A DNA stretch of 64,000 nt. It comes from Symbiodinium sp. CCMP2592. Lineage: Eukaryota; Sar; Dinophyceae; Suessiales; Symbiodiniaceae. The DNA lies in contig CAJNDT010000591.1 of assembly GCA_905221615.1 (NCBI GenBank), positions 1,075,825 to 1,139,824 of the forward strand. The letters are read 5' to 3'. Made by a program: the position numbers and the translations under genes. This document shows positions 32,789 to 42,966 of the stretch, one piece after another; within the stretch, counting starts at the first letter, position 1; every line of letters starts with the position of its first letter. Under the pieces are notes generated by a model. The model saw nothing but the letters and a program-made list of their open reading frames with translations. It was not told the origin of the DNA and searched no databases.

Positions 32789-34215
32789 GCGTAACTTCAC
32801 GATGATCAGCAACAAGTACACAGCGTGGCCGCATATGAAGTATGTGCCGAACGAGGAGGACATCGGCCCCGGCACAGATCCCATCGCCATCGCAGCTCTC
32901 CTTGCCCAGGCTTTATCTTTGAAATGGAGGTCTGCACATTGACGGTTGGCAACACCAACACGATACCGGTCGCAGAGTGGTGCCAAACACTTCGCAAGCG
33001 GCAGCAGCGTTCTCCGAGCCCGAGCGAGTCCGACGCGCCGTCGTCGATGCCCGCGGTTACACCGTTGTTTAGGGTTTAGGGTTGAGGCTTTAGAGTTTAG
33101 GGTTGGGAGTTGAGTTGAGGGTTTGGTGTGGAGGGTTGATAATGCAGTGGAGGCCACCTATCCCAGACCCTATAATCCCTTAGCCTTAAAGACTCCCAAA
33201 GAGCCCTTTAGTAGAGTCCTTATGACCTTAATAGTGGGTATTTGGGGTATAATCCCGAACCTACTAGAATTTGAGGAATATTCCTTAATTAAGGGATGTC
33301 GGAGTCTTCGGAGCCTGAGCCCCAGCTCCTGAGCCCCAAATCCTGGATCCCACGCATTAGACCCGAAACCCAGAGCCTTCAACCATGAGTCTGCAGAGCT
33401 TTGGGGCTAAACCCTTAACCCTAAGCCCTAAATCCTATACCCTAACCCTAAACCCTAAGCCCTAAAGCCTAAGCCCTAAATCCTAAACCCTAAACCCTAA
33501 ACCTAACCCTCAACCCTAAATCCTAAACCTGAATCGAAACTCTGGCCCAAAGGATTGAGGTTTCGGGCCCCAAACCTGCCGATCGAAGGCCTGTACTCTC
33601 GGCGCCGTGCAGAGGGTTTAATAACTTACCTGGTTAGTAGGGGATGGAGGAATGTGGTACAATTATAAATACTATTACTACCATTCTTCCATTCGCTGCT
33701 AGCCAAAGGTAAGATAAAAAGGCTTGTTTTCCAATATACCTAAACAAGGCATAAGCCGAGAACTACCGTTACCTAGATGTCCGCTTCTGAGGCTCGCCTA
33801 GTTGCTCTAGGTGTACCCTATATCTATCTATATATATATATATATATATACATACATATCCATATCCCCAAATTCCCAAATTGCGCAGGAGGTGGCCAGG
33901 CAGCAGCCATCAGAAATGGCGCCCAGCCGAACAGGTTGGGTGCGCCTGGATCTCATCAATGGCAACTTGGATGCAGGTTAGTGTGAGTTACAAACTCCCA
34001 AATGTCCAGGTCGAGATATCTTTGATAGAAGTTCGGGCTGTTCTGCTGCTGGCGGTGATTGCGATGCTGGTGATGGATTGGAGACGCTGCTGCTGCCGCC
34101 GCGCCGGAGGAGGAAGGGGGAGGAGGAGGAGGACGAGCACGAGAACGGGGACGGGGACGAGGAAGAGGACTATGACGATGCTAATGATGAGGCTGATGTT
34201 GATCGTTTGTTGTGA
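32789..34215 (+). CDS. Three-exon gene with acidic C-terminus, unrecognised; contains an apparent 33-nt intron
   Basis: Exon 1 (32789-32909) reads NKYTAWPHMKYVPNEEDIGP, then an Ala/Ile/Leu helix, and ends at a GC donor in phase 0. Exon 2 (33889-33976) starts after GCGCAG and reads EVARQQPSEMAPSRTGWVRL, then DLINGNLDA, ending with one extra base at a GT donor. Exon 3 (34010-34215) completes a Gly codon and continues RDIFDRSSG, Gly/Ala/Asp-rich, LLLPPRRRRKG, then an acidic run (EEEEDEHENGDGDEEEDYDD) to a TGA. All junctions are in phase. Intron 1 (979 bp) holds heptamer arrays and a degraded hairpin. Intron 2 is 33 nt (33977-34009), extremely short. An upstream 5' exon is likely. The basic patch followed by an acidic tail would suit a nuclear or chromatin protein, but I recognise no family. 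Exon 1 is also open on the minus strand. Confidence 0.5.
33405..33530. repeat. CCCTAAA array
   Basis: About 16 units of CCCTAAA, CCCTAAG and CCTAACC in tandem, inside the first intron of the 32.8-34.2 kb gene. Confidence 0.9.
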
Positions 34216-34717
34216 TGAAGGCGAAGATCAGAAACAGAGATCATATGTGAATGGTAGAGGGATGATAGTGACCAATTTTGAGGTGTAACTGCAACGCAGC
34301 TTAGTTTCATGATGCTGCCAGGGATGATTATGACGGCCGTGGTCGCTGCGATCACCGTTTGCAGGATCTCTGTTCACTCGGAGCAGAACCCCAGGCCCTG
34401 TGACCAAGTGCAGATTGCCCCTGCTGAGCACCCGACGAACTGTTTTGGAACCTGTTCCGAATCCACTGCGCCCCCGCGATGAGCGGAACGGGGAAAGGAG
34501 TGCAGTGAAAAACTCGCAACTTCCGACCCTGTAGACACTGTAGACATAAATGCCTCTAGTCATGTATTCTCGAATCCCCAACCTAAACCCTTACTCTTAG
34601 AATCCTCGTACTTAGACCCCCTAAAGCCCCAAACCTGAGTTCAAGGACCGGGCTTCGGCCAGCTTTGTTCCTTGGCAGCCCTGCGGCCGACTTTCGGCGG
34701 AGTTCAGTGATGCATCC
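34216..34717. other. Downstream of the acidic-tail gene, nothing assigned
   Basis: Unique sequence, open in parts on both strands. It could include a 3' untranslated region. One plus frame from 34300 to about 34400 is open after an AG-GG, but I cannot join it to anything. Confidence 0.4.
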
Positions 34718-34845
34718 CTACTTGGAAGGGCAGGGGACTTAGTTAGTCGTTCATAAGTAGGGTTATAATTGGGGTAACTCCATTTCGGGTACTTATAACT
34801 CGACATATATAACCTACTTACTAAGTCCCCTGCCCTTCCAAGTAA
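34718..34845. repeat. Hairpin element, family C copy 5 (variant arms)
   Basis: The arms CTACTTGGAAGGGCAGGGGA and TCCCCTGCCCTTCCAAGTA are perfectly paired with each other but differ from other C copies at the same positions in both arms (GGCAGGGG instead of GATCATGGG). Matching changes in the two arms imply copying from one another or selection for pairing. Confidence 0.85.
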
Positions 34846-34922
34846 GCTGTGTTCTTATTGTTGAGGGAAAAGTGTTTAGGGTTTAGGGGTTCAGGGTTTA
34901 GGGTTTAGAGGCACGAAAAGGC

Positions 34923-35111
34923 TGGGTTCTTGTTAAGGGGTCTAATTTAAGTTACCATAGTAGGGCTCTCTGAGGTTCCTTTGGGCTACTATAATCCTTC
35001 AAGGGTTTAGGGTTTGAGGTTTAAGTTACCATAATCAACAGGGATCTATAGTAAGTAATATGGTTTCCTTATTATGGTAACTTAAAATTAAATTCCTTAA
35101 CAAGAACCCAG
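34923..35111. repeat. Hairpin element, family I copy 1, with internal insertion
   Basis: The ends GGGTTCTTGTTAAGGGGTCT and CCTTAACAAGAACCC pair; TTTAAGTTACCATAGTAGGG appears near the left and again internally (35030), with CTGAGGTTCCTTTGGGC and TTTAGGGTTTGAGG between. The simple form is at 41230-41338. Confidence 0.8.
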
Positions 35112-35391
35112 ATAAGCTCAAGTCCTAAGGGTCCATATACCCGTTATATAGTATGTACTTAGAAGCCTTACTGCGATTCAATTGCAAAGGGTCCTTATTG
35201 CTATATGTGGTAGCTATGTACTTAAGCTTGAAAGGGTGCCTATACAGGTATTTTCAGGCCAAGGGCATGGGGTTGGGGTGCCAGGCTTGGTTTGGGGCTC
35301 GGGGCTTGGGGCTCAGGGCTTCTATTCGGGTTCAAGGTCTGGCGTGCGGCTCAGGCCTGAGGGGGTTGAGGGTTCAGAGTTTGGGGCTTTT

Positions 35392-35499
35392 GATATAGGG
35401 CCCGAAATAATAAGAATGGGGTTTGGGGGCCCATTATACTATAACTGTACGAAGGAACCAACCCCCAAAATAGTTTTGGTAATTGTTAGGCCCCTATAT
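35392..35499. repeat. Hairpin element, family O copy 4
   Basis: GATATAGGGCCCGAAATAAT and TTGTTAGGCCCCTATAT at the ends, GGGGGCCCATTATACTATAA inside. Confidence 0.75.
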
Positions 35500-36023
35500 T
35501 GGATGTTTCAACCGCGGTCTTGAAGAAGGGAACCATTACGACGGAACGGTGTCTTTCTCAGGGCTTAGGGTTACGAAGCATCTTCAACACTGAGTTTAAG
35601 CTCTCATCGGGGCGGTCATTTGGAACATGTTGTGGCAAGAAGCACTGCGAAACACTGAACTTCATAGAACTTCATAAATAATATCGGGGCCTTATAGATC
35701 CCTCAGGGGAACCCTTATAGACCCGCTTTCAAGGGACCCTATTCTAATTATTGAGGCCCCTACAAGAGGTGGTGTGGATCTGGGAGCTTTAAAGATGGAT
35801 CTTGTATTCATGATCGGCAGCCCAAAGCCCAGTTGAGGTGTTTGGTGCATCTAGACCCCCCAAACACTTGTCTCAGCCTGAAAATTAAAAGGCTTTCACG
35901 TCCCAGACTCTGAATCCTAAAGTTCACCTTCTGAGCTCATCCCTGGAAAAGCTCTCAACTTTCAAAAGAATCTTACCCAAACCCCTTTAATGGGCTTTCG
36001 GGGTTGTAGGCTTCACCCAGAGG
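35500..36023. other. Intergenic sequence
   Basis: No exon supported. A stray CCTTATAGACCC / CCCTATTCTAATTATTGAGG piece at 35690-35760 resembles the right end of family O. Confidence 0.45.
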
Positions 36024-36100
36024 CTCCATAGTAGTTCCTTTCTGGGATTACCTTATATATAGAATTCTGTATATGAACCCCAAAAAGGAACTACTTTAGG
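36024..36100. repeat. Hairpin element, family D copy 4
   Basis: CTCCATAGTAGTTCCTTTCT and CCCCAAAAAGGAACTACTTT surround ACCTTATATATAGAATTCTG. The arms are less perfect than in copies at 17246 and 18821. Confidence 0.8.
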
Positions 36101-36714
36101 TGTACAGCGCTTCATGGCTCAGAGTTATCTCGGGGCACCCTTCTGAGGAGTTGTGAGCTTCTTGCCTCACGGCCCGAGATAAATGGAAACTGCACCGCGC
36201 ACCTTGGGAGCAAAGCCGAAGTGGAGCTAGAGCTCTGAAGGGGGTTTATTTCTGTGAGGTGTAGGGGTTTTGGAAGTTTAGGGTTTAATTTCGGGTTGTG
36301 TTCGAGGGTAAATTCTTGGCGTAGTCTCATACCCCATACGCTAAGTCCCTTGCCTCAAAATCCCAAGCCTAAATCATCCATGTACATGTATAGATTCCTG
36401 CAGCTTCACAGCTCCTTGCACTGCGCAGCTCTTATTGCCACTAGACTCGAGTTGCAGGGTCTATAGGGCCAGACCCTAAACCCAAATCCTGACATGAATC
36501 GGCAGTCCTAGAGTCCTAGAACGAGAACTCTTACCCCGAATGCTAAAGCTCCAAGGGACCAATGCGCGAAAGAGACACATGTCTTCTCGGTCTTACAGTA
36601 TATCCAAAATTTTGCAACCCGAAGCCTCGAAACCTGAAACCGTAAATCCGACGTTTTGAACCCTAAGCTTCAAAAACCTAAAACCCGCAGCTGAGAATCC
36701 TAAGCCATAAACCC
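36101..36714. other. Intergenic, heptamer remnants
   Basis: No exon that I can support. CCCTAAGC/CCGTAAA-type fragments are frequent at 36470-36715. Confidence 0.45.
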
Positions 36715-36906
36715 TAAGGGTCCATGTACCCCAATAGAATCTACTTTGGCCTGAAAAACTCCCTATGTTTGTACTTTGGGGCCAAAGTATATACTATTTG
36801 GGTACATGGACCCTTATACCCCAAACCCTTATAGATCCCTTATAGATCCCTTTAAAGGAACCTTATGGTACCCCTAAAGGAACCCTATTTGGGTACATGG
36901 ACCCTT
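36715..36906. repeat. Hairpin element, family A copy 5, plus an extra right arm
   Basis: Bases 36715-36816 are a complete element (TAAGGGTCCATGTACCCCAA ... TTTGGGTACATGGACCCTTA). After CCCTTATAGATCCCTTTAAAGG-type sequence a second right arm, TTTGGGTACATGGACCCTTG, ends at 36906. The same whole-plus-extra-arm layout with the same CCTTTAAAGG linker occurs near 40628-40815 and, in mirror image, near 15735-15931. Confidence 0.8.
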
Positions 36907-37340
36907 GGGGATAAAGGCCCACCCGAAGTCGCAGGCCCGATCGATGTGGCAGGAAAAACGAACCGAGGCGGGTTTAGGGGTTTAGGGTTTGAGGTTCAGG
37001 GTTTAGGGGTTCAGGGTTTAGGGTTTAAGGTGACAAAGTTACCTCTATTGGGATAACCTCTATATGGCGTAGTTAACAGCATGTGTGTTGCGAACGGGCA
37101 ACACCAGTAGGCTGTGATAGCGCAAGGCTGGCACAAATCCAGAACGCTAACTTTGACGCAAAGGCCGATGGACAAAATAGACACATAAGACTTCCACCAA
37201 AAGTTAAGATGCAGATACACAGTAACAGCATATATGAAGAACATATAATTATGCTACATACGACCACGGTATGCAAAAATACAATTAACAGACATTTAGC
37301 AACACATACAGACAGATCTAACCTCAAGAACAGGTACTTA

Positions 37341-37438
37341 GCCGGAGCAGCCCTTGCACGACTGATGCCCGGCAGCGAAATCAAGCCGCACTTCGATACT
37401 CACTGCAGGCTACGGTTTGGCCACGGAGCCAACATGGG
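37341..37438 (+). CDS. Exon-like fragment similar to Asp/Asn beta-hydroxylase-type 2-oxoglutarate oxygenase
   Basis: The frame reads ALARLMPGSEIKPHFDTH, then CRLRFGHG. This matches the iron-binding core of the aspartyl/asparaginyl beta-hydroxylase family (small residues, PG.EI.PH.D with the HxD metal ligands at codons 37389 and 37395). Upstream is AT-rich sequence, downstream a heptamer-like stretch. A GC donor after CACTGCAG (37408) is possible, but the frame stays open and continues to resemble the related fragment at 61.7 kb (RFGHG in both). Only one exon is seen, so this may be part of a larger gene or a remnant. Confidence 0.45.
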
Positions 37439-37505
37439 GGTTCAGGGTTTCGGATCTAGGGCTGGGTGGGGTTCCGAAACTCAGTATATCTCAGTAAAGG
37501 GAACT

Positions 37506-37594
37506 CCAGAAAGTTGGAATATGGATTAATGGTAGGATCCCCTATAAAATTTACCTTAAAGGGGTTACGATAATGATATTCCAACTTTCTGGCT
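37506..37594. repeat. Hairpin element, family H copy 2
   Basis: The arms CCAGAAAGTTGGAATATG and ATATTCCAACTTTCTGG flank CCCCTATAAAATTTACCTTA. Confidence 0.9.
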
Positions 37595-37864
37595 TCTACT
37601 GTAATGCCTGGGGTCTTACACATGCATAAGGTGGTTGGATATGTTGTTGAACGGGCTTCTTGGAAATGAGGGCTCTCGACTTGGGTTTTATTGGCTTCCT
37701 TCGTTTCGCTGTATACTACAGGTCCCGTATATATACTATACATCATTCAAGGGTTCTTGCTATACCGCTTGCTGAGGCACATAGCATTGAGCCCTCTCTC
37801 GGATGTAAGAAGTTTTGCCTAGGTTTGCTGTCGATTTAATGTCCAGGGCTCAGAGTACAAACAA

Positions 37865-37967
37865 CCTGTAGTCTCCATTGTAGTTCCTTTTTTGGGCTAC
37901 CTTATAGGATCCTTCATATATAATTGGTAAAACCAAAAACAAGGACTCCAATGGAGAGTATAGGAAG
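37865..37967. repeat. Hairpin element, family D copy 5
   Basis: CTGTAGTCTCCATTGTAGTT and the degraded complement AAGGACTCCAATGGAGAGTA enclose TTATAGGATCCTTCATATA. Confidence 0.85.
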
Positions 37968-38281
37968 GATTTAAGTTAGGAGTTGAGATTAAAGGCGCCT
38001 GTGCTTCTCAGCGTGACGTTTTGGTGTTGGATCACAGCTTGGGCGGTCGGTCTCTCAGCAGCGTGCCGAAGCAACCCTGAACCCCGAAATCCGATTCAAC
38101 CCTAAACCCTTTCATGCTTAATCCCCTAGTTAGCCCTAGATTAAGATTCCGAGACCCCAAACCCTCATCAAGGGATCTTCCCTGACGAAGGCTCGCTGCG
38201 CATCTTGGGCTGCGGTCCGTGGCCGGGGCTTCCATGCGGGTGGGCGGTGAGATTGCGTCTTGGGAGGACCGGCCCTGTCCC

Positions 38282-38369
38282 TCAGGGTCCATGTACCCAA
38301 ATAGTATATACATTGGCCTTAAAGTACTCCCTATATGAAGTATATACTATCTGGGTACATGGACCCTTG
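38282..38369. repeat. Hairpin element, family A copy 6
   Basis: The arms AGGGTCCATGTACCCAAATA and its complement, with AAAGTACTCCCTATATGAAG in the centre. Confidence 0.9.
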
Positions 38370-39154
38370 GGGCTGTCACCGTGAAGGATTCTGAGACTCA
38401 CAGTTCCAGGGTTTGGGGTGAATCAGGCGTAGGGGCTTAGGGATTTAAGAAACAACAGCACCCATGCAACAAAGCACACAACAAGCATTACACTTGAACA
38501 TCCAGCCCCCCTCCGCAGCAAAAAAATGCATTCATGCACGCGCAAAACCTAGAATCCCCGAGCCACGAAAATCAAGAATGCGCCCACCCCGGGAAACCCT
38601 ACACTTCCACAAGCCCTGGGCCGTAAAGCCTTCTCCTTTTCCTATCAGCCTTCAACCCTAAATCCTTAGTCTTTGATCGGATCCTGCAAGACTGAAATTT
38701 GAACCTTAAGCCCTAAACCCTCTTTTCAATAGCAGGAGAACCCTGAAGCCCTAAGCCCTTAAGCCCTAACCCCCTCAACCTCGAACCCTAAACTAGAAAC
38801 CCTAAACCAGAGGAGGGGAAGGCTTTGGTCTTCGACGACACCTTCGTCCATTCCGTGATGCACGAAGGCCTCGAGCCGAGGCTTGGGCACTCCCTTCGAG
38901 TTCGCAGAACCAGATGAAAGTAAGGGGTTTAGGGCTTTTGAGTTATTTCAAACATTTGCGGCTTAGGGTTTAAGATTTATTTGTGTTTAAGTTCTTATTT
39001 GGGGTTTATGCTTTACTAATATTTGTGGTTCATGGCTTAGGGTATTTGAGGTTTAGGGTGAGCTCGAGGGGCCTGGGGCTTAGAGGGCTCAGGGTTTCGG
39101 CTTTCAGTTCGTCCTCGGTGCATTCAGCCGGTTCAGGGTTTGCGGTTTTGGGAT
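38370..39154. other. Intergenic, heptamer remnants
   Basis: CCCTAAACC-type runs at 38700-38810 and TTTAGGG-type units at 38930-39130. No exon supported. Confidence 0.5.
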
Positions 39155-39266
39155 ATAGGAGTTTCCGAAAATTAAGAGACCCTGATACAGTAATTACGCT
39201 GAGTAGTAGGATCCTTATTATCAGGACCCCAAAATAAGGTACCCCGAATAATCGGAGACTCCCATA
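39155..39266. repeat. Hairpin element, family G copy 2
   Basis: ATAGGAGTTTCCGAAAATTA at the left and TAATCGGAGACTCCCATAT at the right, with AGTAGGATCCTTATTATCAG and CCCAAAATAAGGTACCCC inside. Confidence 0.8.
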
Positions 39267-39507
39267 TGCTGATCTTGGATGCTGTTACGGTTGAGCTGAG
39301 GGGCGCAGAAGGCTTCCGCGAGGCTGCAAACGAATTAACCTTGCGATGTCTGAAGACCCTACCTAAAGCCCCAGAAGTCCTAAACCGTAAAACCTAAACC
39401 AATAAACCCCCAGAAGTAGGTAATAACCAGTAGTCTGCATACTTTTTAGGATTCAGGTACATCCTACATAAAATCCTTTGGCGTTTGCGATCCCCAAACC
39501 CTAAACC

Positions 39508-39613
39508 TACTGTTGATGATACAAATCCTGAATTACCCTTAATAAGGAATATACAATATTTTCCATAGTTTAGGGTCCTTAAGGTCATGCAGGATTTATA
39601 TCATCAACCGTAG
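39508..39613. repeat. Hairpin element, family F copy 3
   Basis: CTACTGTTGATGATACAAAT and ATTTATATCATCAACCGTAG at the ends, with GGAATATACAATATTTTCCA and TAGTTTAGGGTCCTTAAGGT inside. Confidence 0.9.
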
Positions 39614-39870
39614 GAGTGCTGCCTGCAAGGTATGTCCTCGTCTCCTGGTTTTGCCACCCGTGTGACCGAAATTTTCGGAGACAACTCGGTTCCGACTGGC
39701 TGGAGGTGCTCAGGTTAAGCGTTGTTGGGGTTTCGGGCTCAGTGTTTAGAGCTTCGGGTCTACATAGTGCTTAACGGCTTGGGGTCTGAGGCTATACGGG
39801 GTTTGGAGTTTGTGATCGCGAAAGCGTGTTTTTTCGGATTTTCCGCACCGAGCCATGAATAGCAGCTGGT

Positions 39871-40143
39871 TTGCATGCAAGGCGTATGAAGCTCGAAGCC
39901 ACAACGGCTTCTGACAGCTACCCAAGCCAAAGCCTGCAAAAGGGTTTGAAGACTGACAGAAGACATCTGCATGTTTTGGAGCTTGGAGCATGGACATGCG
40001 GTCTCGCTGCACATGATATCTACTTGGGTTCAAGCTTAGAAGCCTTGAACAAAAAGCTCCACACCAACCTTGAACCCTCAAGCCGTTCCGTCATGAAACT
40101 TGTTCGGGAAGAAGCACACGGACATCGATATCATCTATTCGGA
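39871..40143 (+). CDS. Possible exon, unrecognised
   Basis: A plus-strand frame open for about 90 codons, with reasonable composition (HVLELGAWTCGLAAHDIYLG; SSRSVMKLVREEAHGHRYHL), followed by TTTAGGG-like sequence. The minus strand is open too. No family or splice partner recognised. Confidence 0.25.
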
Positions 40144-40627
40144 GCTTCAAAGGCTTTAGGGTCCATGGGCTTAGCGTTCAGGTTAGCTCTTTGGGGTTTA
40201 TTGGGTTTCTGGTTGAGGGGTTGATGCGATCCAATACGAAGCCCAAATCCGGAAACCTACATGGCGAATCTCAGGCCTGAAGCCCTTCCGTCCGAAAATC
40301 CCTGACCCCTCCCCCCGATCTGTCAAAAGTCAAAATGTACAGCATCCCTCTGCTCCCCAGCCAACATAAGATTTACCGTCCCAAACCCAAGGGCCTTATA
40401 CTGATGTCCTTTGGACCCTTCGGGTTGCGTGGTCAGGCGAAGGGCTAAAAGGGTGAAAAACACACGCAAGCAACACCTTATATGAACTCAAACCGAGAAA
40501 AACCACTAGATACCGTAAGCACCAAAACACTTGGGGCTCAGGATTTAGGGTTAAGATGAAGCCGAGAATTGCAACCTAGTGTGAAGAGCCTCCCTTTGAT
40601 ATTCACAGATACCCCGCCCCTCCCCCA

Positions 40628-40815
40628 AAGGCTCCGTGTACCTCATAGTAGATACTTAAGCTTTAAAGGGGTCCCCATATAGGTACTTTAAGGCCTATAT
40701 AAGAATATACTATATGGGTACCATGGACCCTTAGACCATAAACCCTATAGAACCCTACATGGAACCCTTAAAGGAGCCATTAACGGAACCCCATTTGGGT
40801 ACATGGAGCCTTTTA
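40628..40815. repeat. Hairpin element, family A copy 7, plus an extra right arm
   Basis: 40628-40733 is the element (AAGGCTCCGTGTACCTCATA ... GGGTACCATGGACCCTTAG). CCCTTAAAGGAGCC-type linker then leads to another arm, TTTGGGTACATGGAGCCTTT, as at 36715-36906. Confidence 0.75.
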
Positions 40816-41229
40816 GGGTCCTCGAAGGCAAACCCACTGCCAGAACACTGCGGCGATGGCGGCGGCGAGCCGCTAGTGGAGGGCTACGGAGATCGGCTTT
40901 AGAGTTTGAGGTTTTAGTGAATGAGGTTTAGTGGATTTAGGGTTTAGGGTGCTCTATAAAGTCTTAGGGCCTATGGCGCAGACCCTAAAACCCTAAACCC
41001 GACCGACCAAAAGCCTTCGACGTCATCCAAGGCTTAGACTACCATAACCAGCTACTATCTTGTAGGTTATGAACCCTAATGTGGGATTACGGGTACTTTA
41101 CGACAAGTAGGTTTCGGTAGCTTACAGCTACACAAGCCCAAACATCAAATCCTTTTCGACCCGCTTTTGATCGTTTCGTCGTCTCAGCTGACCCCCGTTG
41201 TGTGTCCAGTTGGGGCACGAGACGTGTCT
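40816..41229. other. Intergenic sequence
   Basis: Heptamers at 40900-41005. A small inverted pair (AGACTACCATAACCAGCTAC / GTAGGTTTCGGTAGCTTACA) is weak. No gene seen. Confidence 0.4.
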
Positions 41230-41338
41230 TGGTTCTTGTTAAGGAATTTAACTTAAGTTACCATAGTCGGGATCTATAGTGAATAACAAGGTTTCTGTGT
41301 TATGGCAACTAACATTAAATCCCTTAACAAAAACCCAG
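41230..41338. repeat. Hairpin element, family I copy 2 (simple form)
   Basis: GGTTCTTGTTAAGGAATTTA, then ACTTAAGTTACCATAGTCGG, pairs with TTATGGCAACTAACATTAAA, then CCCTTAACAAAAACC. Confidence 0.85.
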
Positions 41339-41808
41339 CCTCTGTTCCAGGTATATATTCTGTTTATGGTGTGTCGGCCTCTGATGCGGGGGTTGAATAT
41401 TCTAGGCTTGGTCCGGAATGCTGGGGTGTCGCCCAATTACTTAAGCCCTGGCCCTGTGCAGGAACTTCAGAAGTGACCCCAAATAAAGACACTGAGTACT
41501 GGTAGTAGGATTTTTGCAATAAGAAGCACTAAGTAAGGTATCCTGTCGTCCAGAAGCGCAAACTGGTGAAAGGGTGGCGAGTTGGGTTCATTTCCGCAGA
41601 TGGTGTGTGGGCAAAGCAACTCCATCCCACAATGTACATATCTCGGGCGACAAAGCGGCGCCTTCAGAAGTGGATAATGCTATAGCTTGCGTCGAAAAGG
41701 GATGTGACAGAATGCTGTTTGCGGAATCTCTAGGTTAGCTTTAAAGGGGCTCTATGGCTACCGTAAGGCCAAGGTGTTTTGTTTTATTGTGGCGACTCCT
41801 GGGACCTA

Positions 41809-41916
41809 CCATGAACCTCCAAGTAGACCCTAAACCCCATTTGCTGATTGAATCCCCAGATCCCCTTAAAGGGACCCATAAAGGAACCCGTATAACTACC
41901 CATGAACCTCCAAGTA
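41809..41916. repeat. Half of the family B composite, inverted
   Basis: Two direct copies of CATGAACCTCCAAGTA (41811 and 41900) flank CCCCTTAAAGGGACCCATAA and GAACCCGTATAACTACC. This is the reverse complement of the lone-arm half found at 2027-2140 and 6049-6160. Confidence 0.75.
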
Positions 41917-42066
41917 TGGGCGTCACTACCATCCTGAATCCATCAGACATAAACCCAAGAAGATGTTGATCGCAGGTTCTTAGAAATTGACAGGCAGCCG
42001 GGCCTCCAGCTGACCCAGGGGAGCCCTGTTATCAAAGCCTAACTTCCATCCAAGCCCTACACCCAA

Positions 42067-42165
42067 ATGGAAGTTTCCGAAGATCAGGGGTACCTTATTT
42101 TGGGGTCCTTGTAACAAGGATCCTACTATTCAGGGTACGTGGTCCCGTATTTTCGGAAACTCCCA
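42067..42165. repeat. Hairpin element, family G copy 3
   Basis: TGGAAGTTTCCGAAGATCAG and ATTTTCGGAAACTCCCA at the ends, AACAAGGATCCTACTATTCA inside. Confidence 0.85.
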
Positions 42166-42185
42166 CACCCCTGAAGCCCTCCTCG

Positions 42186-42281
42186 CTACGGTTGGTGGTG
42201 TAAATCCTGCATTACACCTTAAGGACCCTAAACTATGGGAATTCTGGTATATTCCTTATTATGGGTACTGCAGAATTCATA
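42186..42281. repeat. Hairpin element, family F copy 4 (right end cut by heptamers)
   Basis: The left end CTACGGTTGGTGGTGTAAAT is intact. The right arm (GCAGAATTCATATC) stops early and runs directly into CCCTAAACCCTAAACCC at 42282, so heptamer sequence has replaced the last about 15 bp. Confidence 0.8.
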
Positions 42282-42449
42282 TCCCTAAACCCTAAACCCT
42301 AAAACCCTAAACCCAAATCCCTGAAGCTCCCCAAAAAAAACAAAAAACATCGGTTTCCCTTCGAAAGGTACATGCTGGATCTTGACTTGGAGTCTCCTGA
42401 GGGAACCAAAATCGCGGGGCCGGGGCCCGAGCCGACTTCCCGTTTTTGT

Positions 42450-42787
42450 TCAGGGGGTTTAGGGTTTAGGGTCTTTTGGGGTTAGAGTTTATATAGGGTT
42501 TAGGGTTTATAGGGTTTAGGGTCTTTTGGGGTTAGAGTTTATATAGGGTTTAGGGTTTATAGGGTCTTTTGGGTCTTTTCGGTTTAGAGTTTATAGGGTT
42601 TAGGGTTTATAGGGTTTAGGGTCTTTTGGGGTTTAGAGTTTATAGGGTTTAGGGCTTATAGGGTTTAGGGTCTGTTTGTTTTAGGGCATGGGTTTAGGGA
42701 TTTTGGTTTAGGGTTTAGAGTTTGTAGGGTTTAGGGTTTAGGATCTTTTTATAGGGCATGGGTTTAGGGATTGTGGGTGTAGGGTTT
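42450..42787. repeat. Telomere-derived minisatellite; insertion site of the retroelement
   Basis: Tandem units built from TTTAGGGTTTATAGGGTTTA and GGGTCTTTTGGGGTTAGAGT (unit about 60 bp, repeated about five times, later shortened). It ends with TTTAGGGTTTAGGGT, within which the copia element inserted. Confidence 0.85.
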
Positions 42788-42792
42788 AGGGT
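42788..42792 (+). repeat. Target-site duplication, left copy (AGGGT)
   Basis: AGGGT directly precedes the 5' LTR and is repeated directly after the 3' LTR at 56874-56878. Five bases is the usual length for Ty1/copia integration. Confidence 0.9.
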
Positions 42793-42954
42793 TGTAATTT
42801 GTGCACGTGTGAAGTATCATGTTGTGTGTATGGCATTGTGGCACAAGTGCTCTGAGTGAAAAAGAGTAGATGCCCAATGGTATAACTGCGTTATTCCTCA
42901 ACACTTGGACGGGTGTACAACAGTGCGTGTGTGCAGTGGTTTACAACAACTATA
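42793..42954 (+). repeat. 5' LTR
   Basis: Starts TGTAATTTGTGCACGTG and ends TTTACAACAACTATA (TG...TA rather than TG...CA). 162 bp, with no differences that I can see from 56712-56873. It should carry the promoter and polyadenylation signals of the element; I see no clear TATA box, as expected for dinoflagellates. Confidence 0.95.
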
Positions 42955-42966
42955 GGTTATCAGCCG
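42955..42966 (+). promoter_or_regulatory. Candidate primer-binding site
   Basis: GGTTATCAGCCG directly follows the LTR. It resembles TGGTATCAG, the site complementary to initiator Met tRNA used by many copia elements, with one inserted T. The same 17-base string beginning TAGGTTATCAG recurs at 43470-43486. Confidence 0.45.

Noticed and set aside
42450..42790. True chromosome end (telomere)
   Set aside because: The units are degenerate and unique sequence continues on both sides, so this is interstitial.
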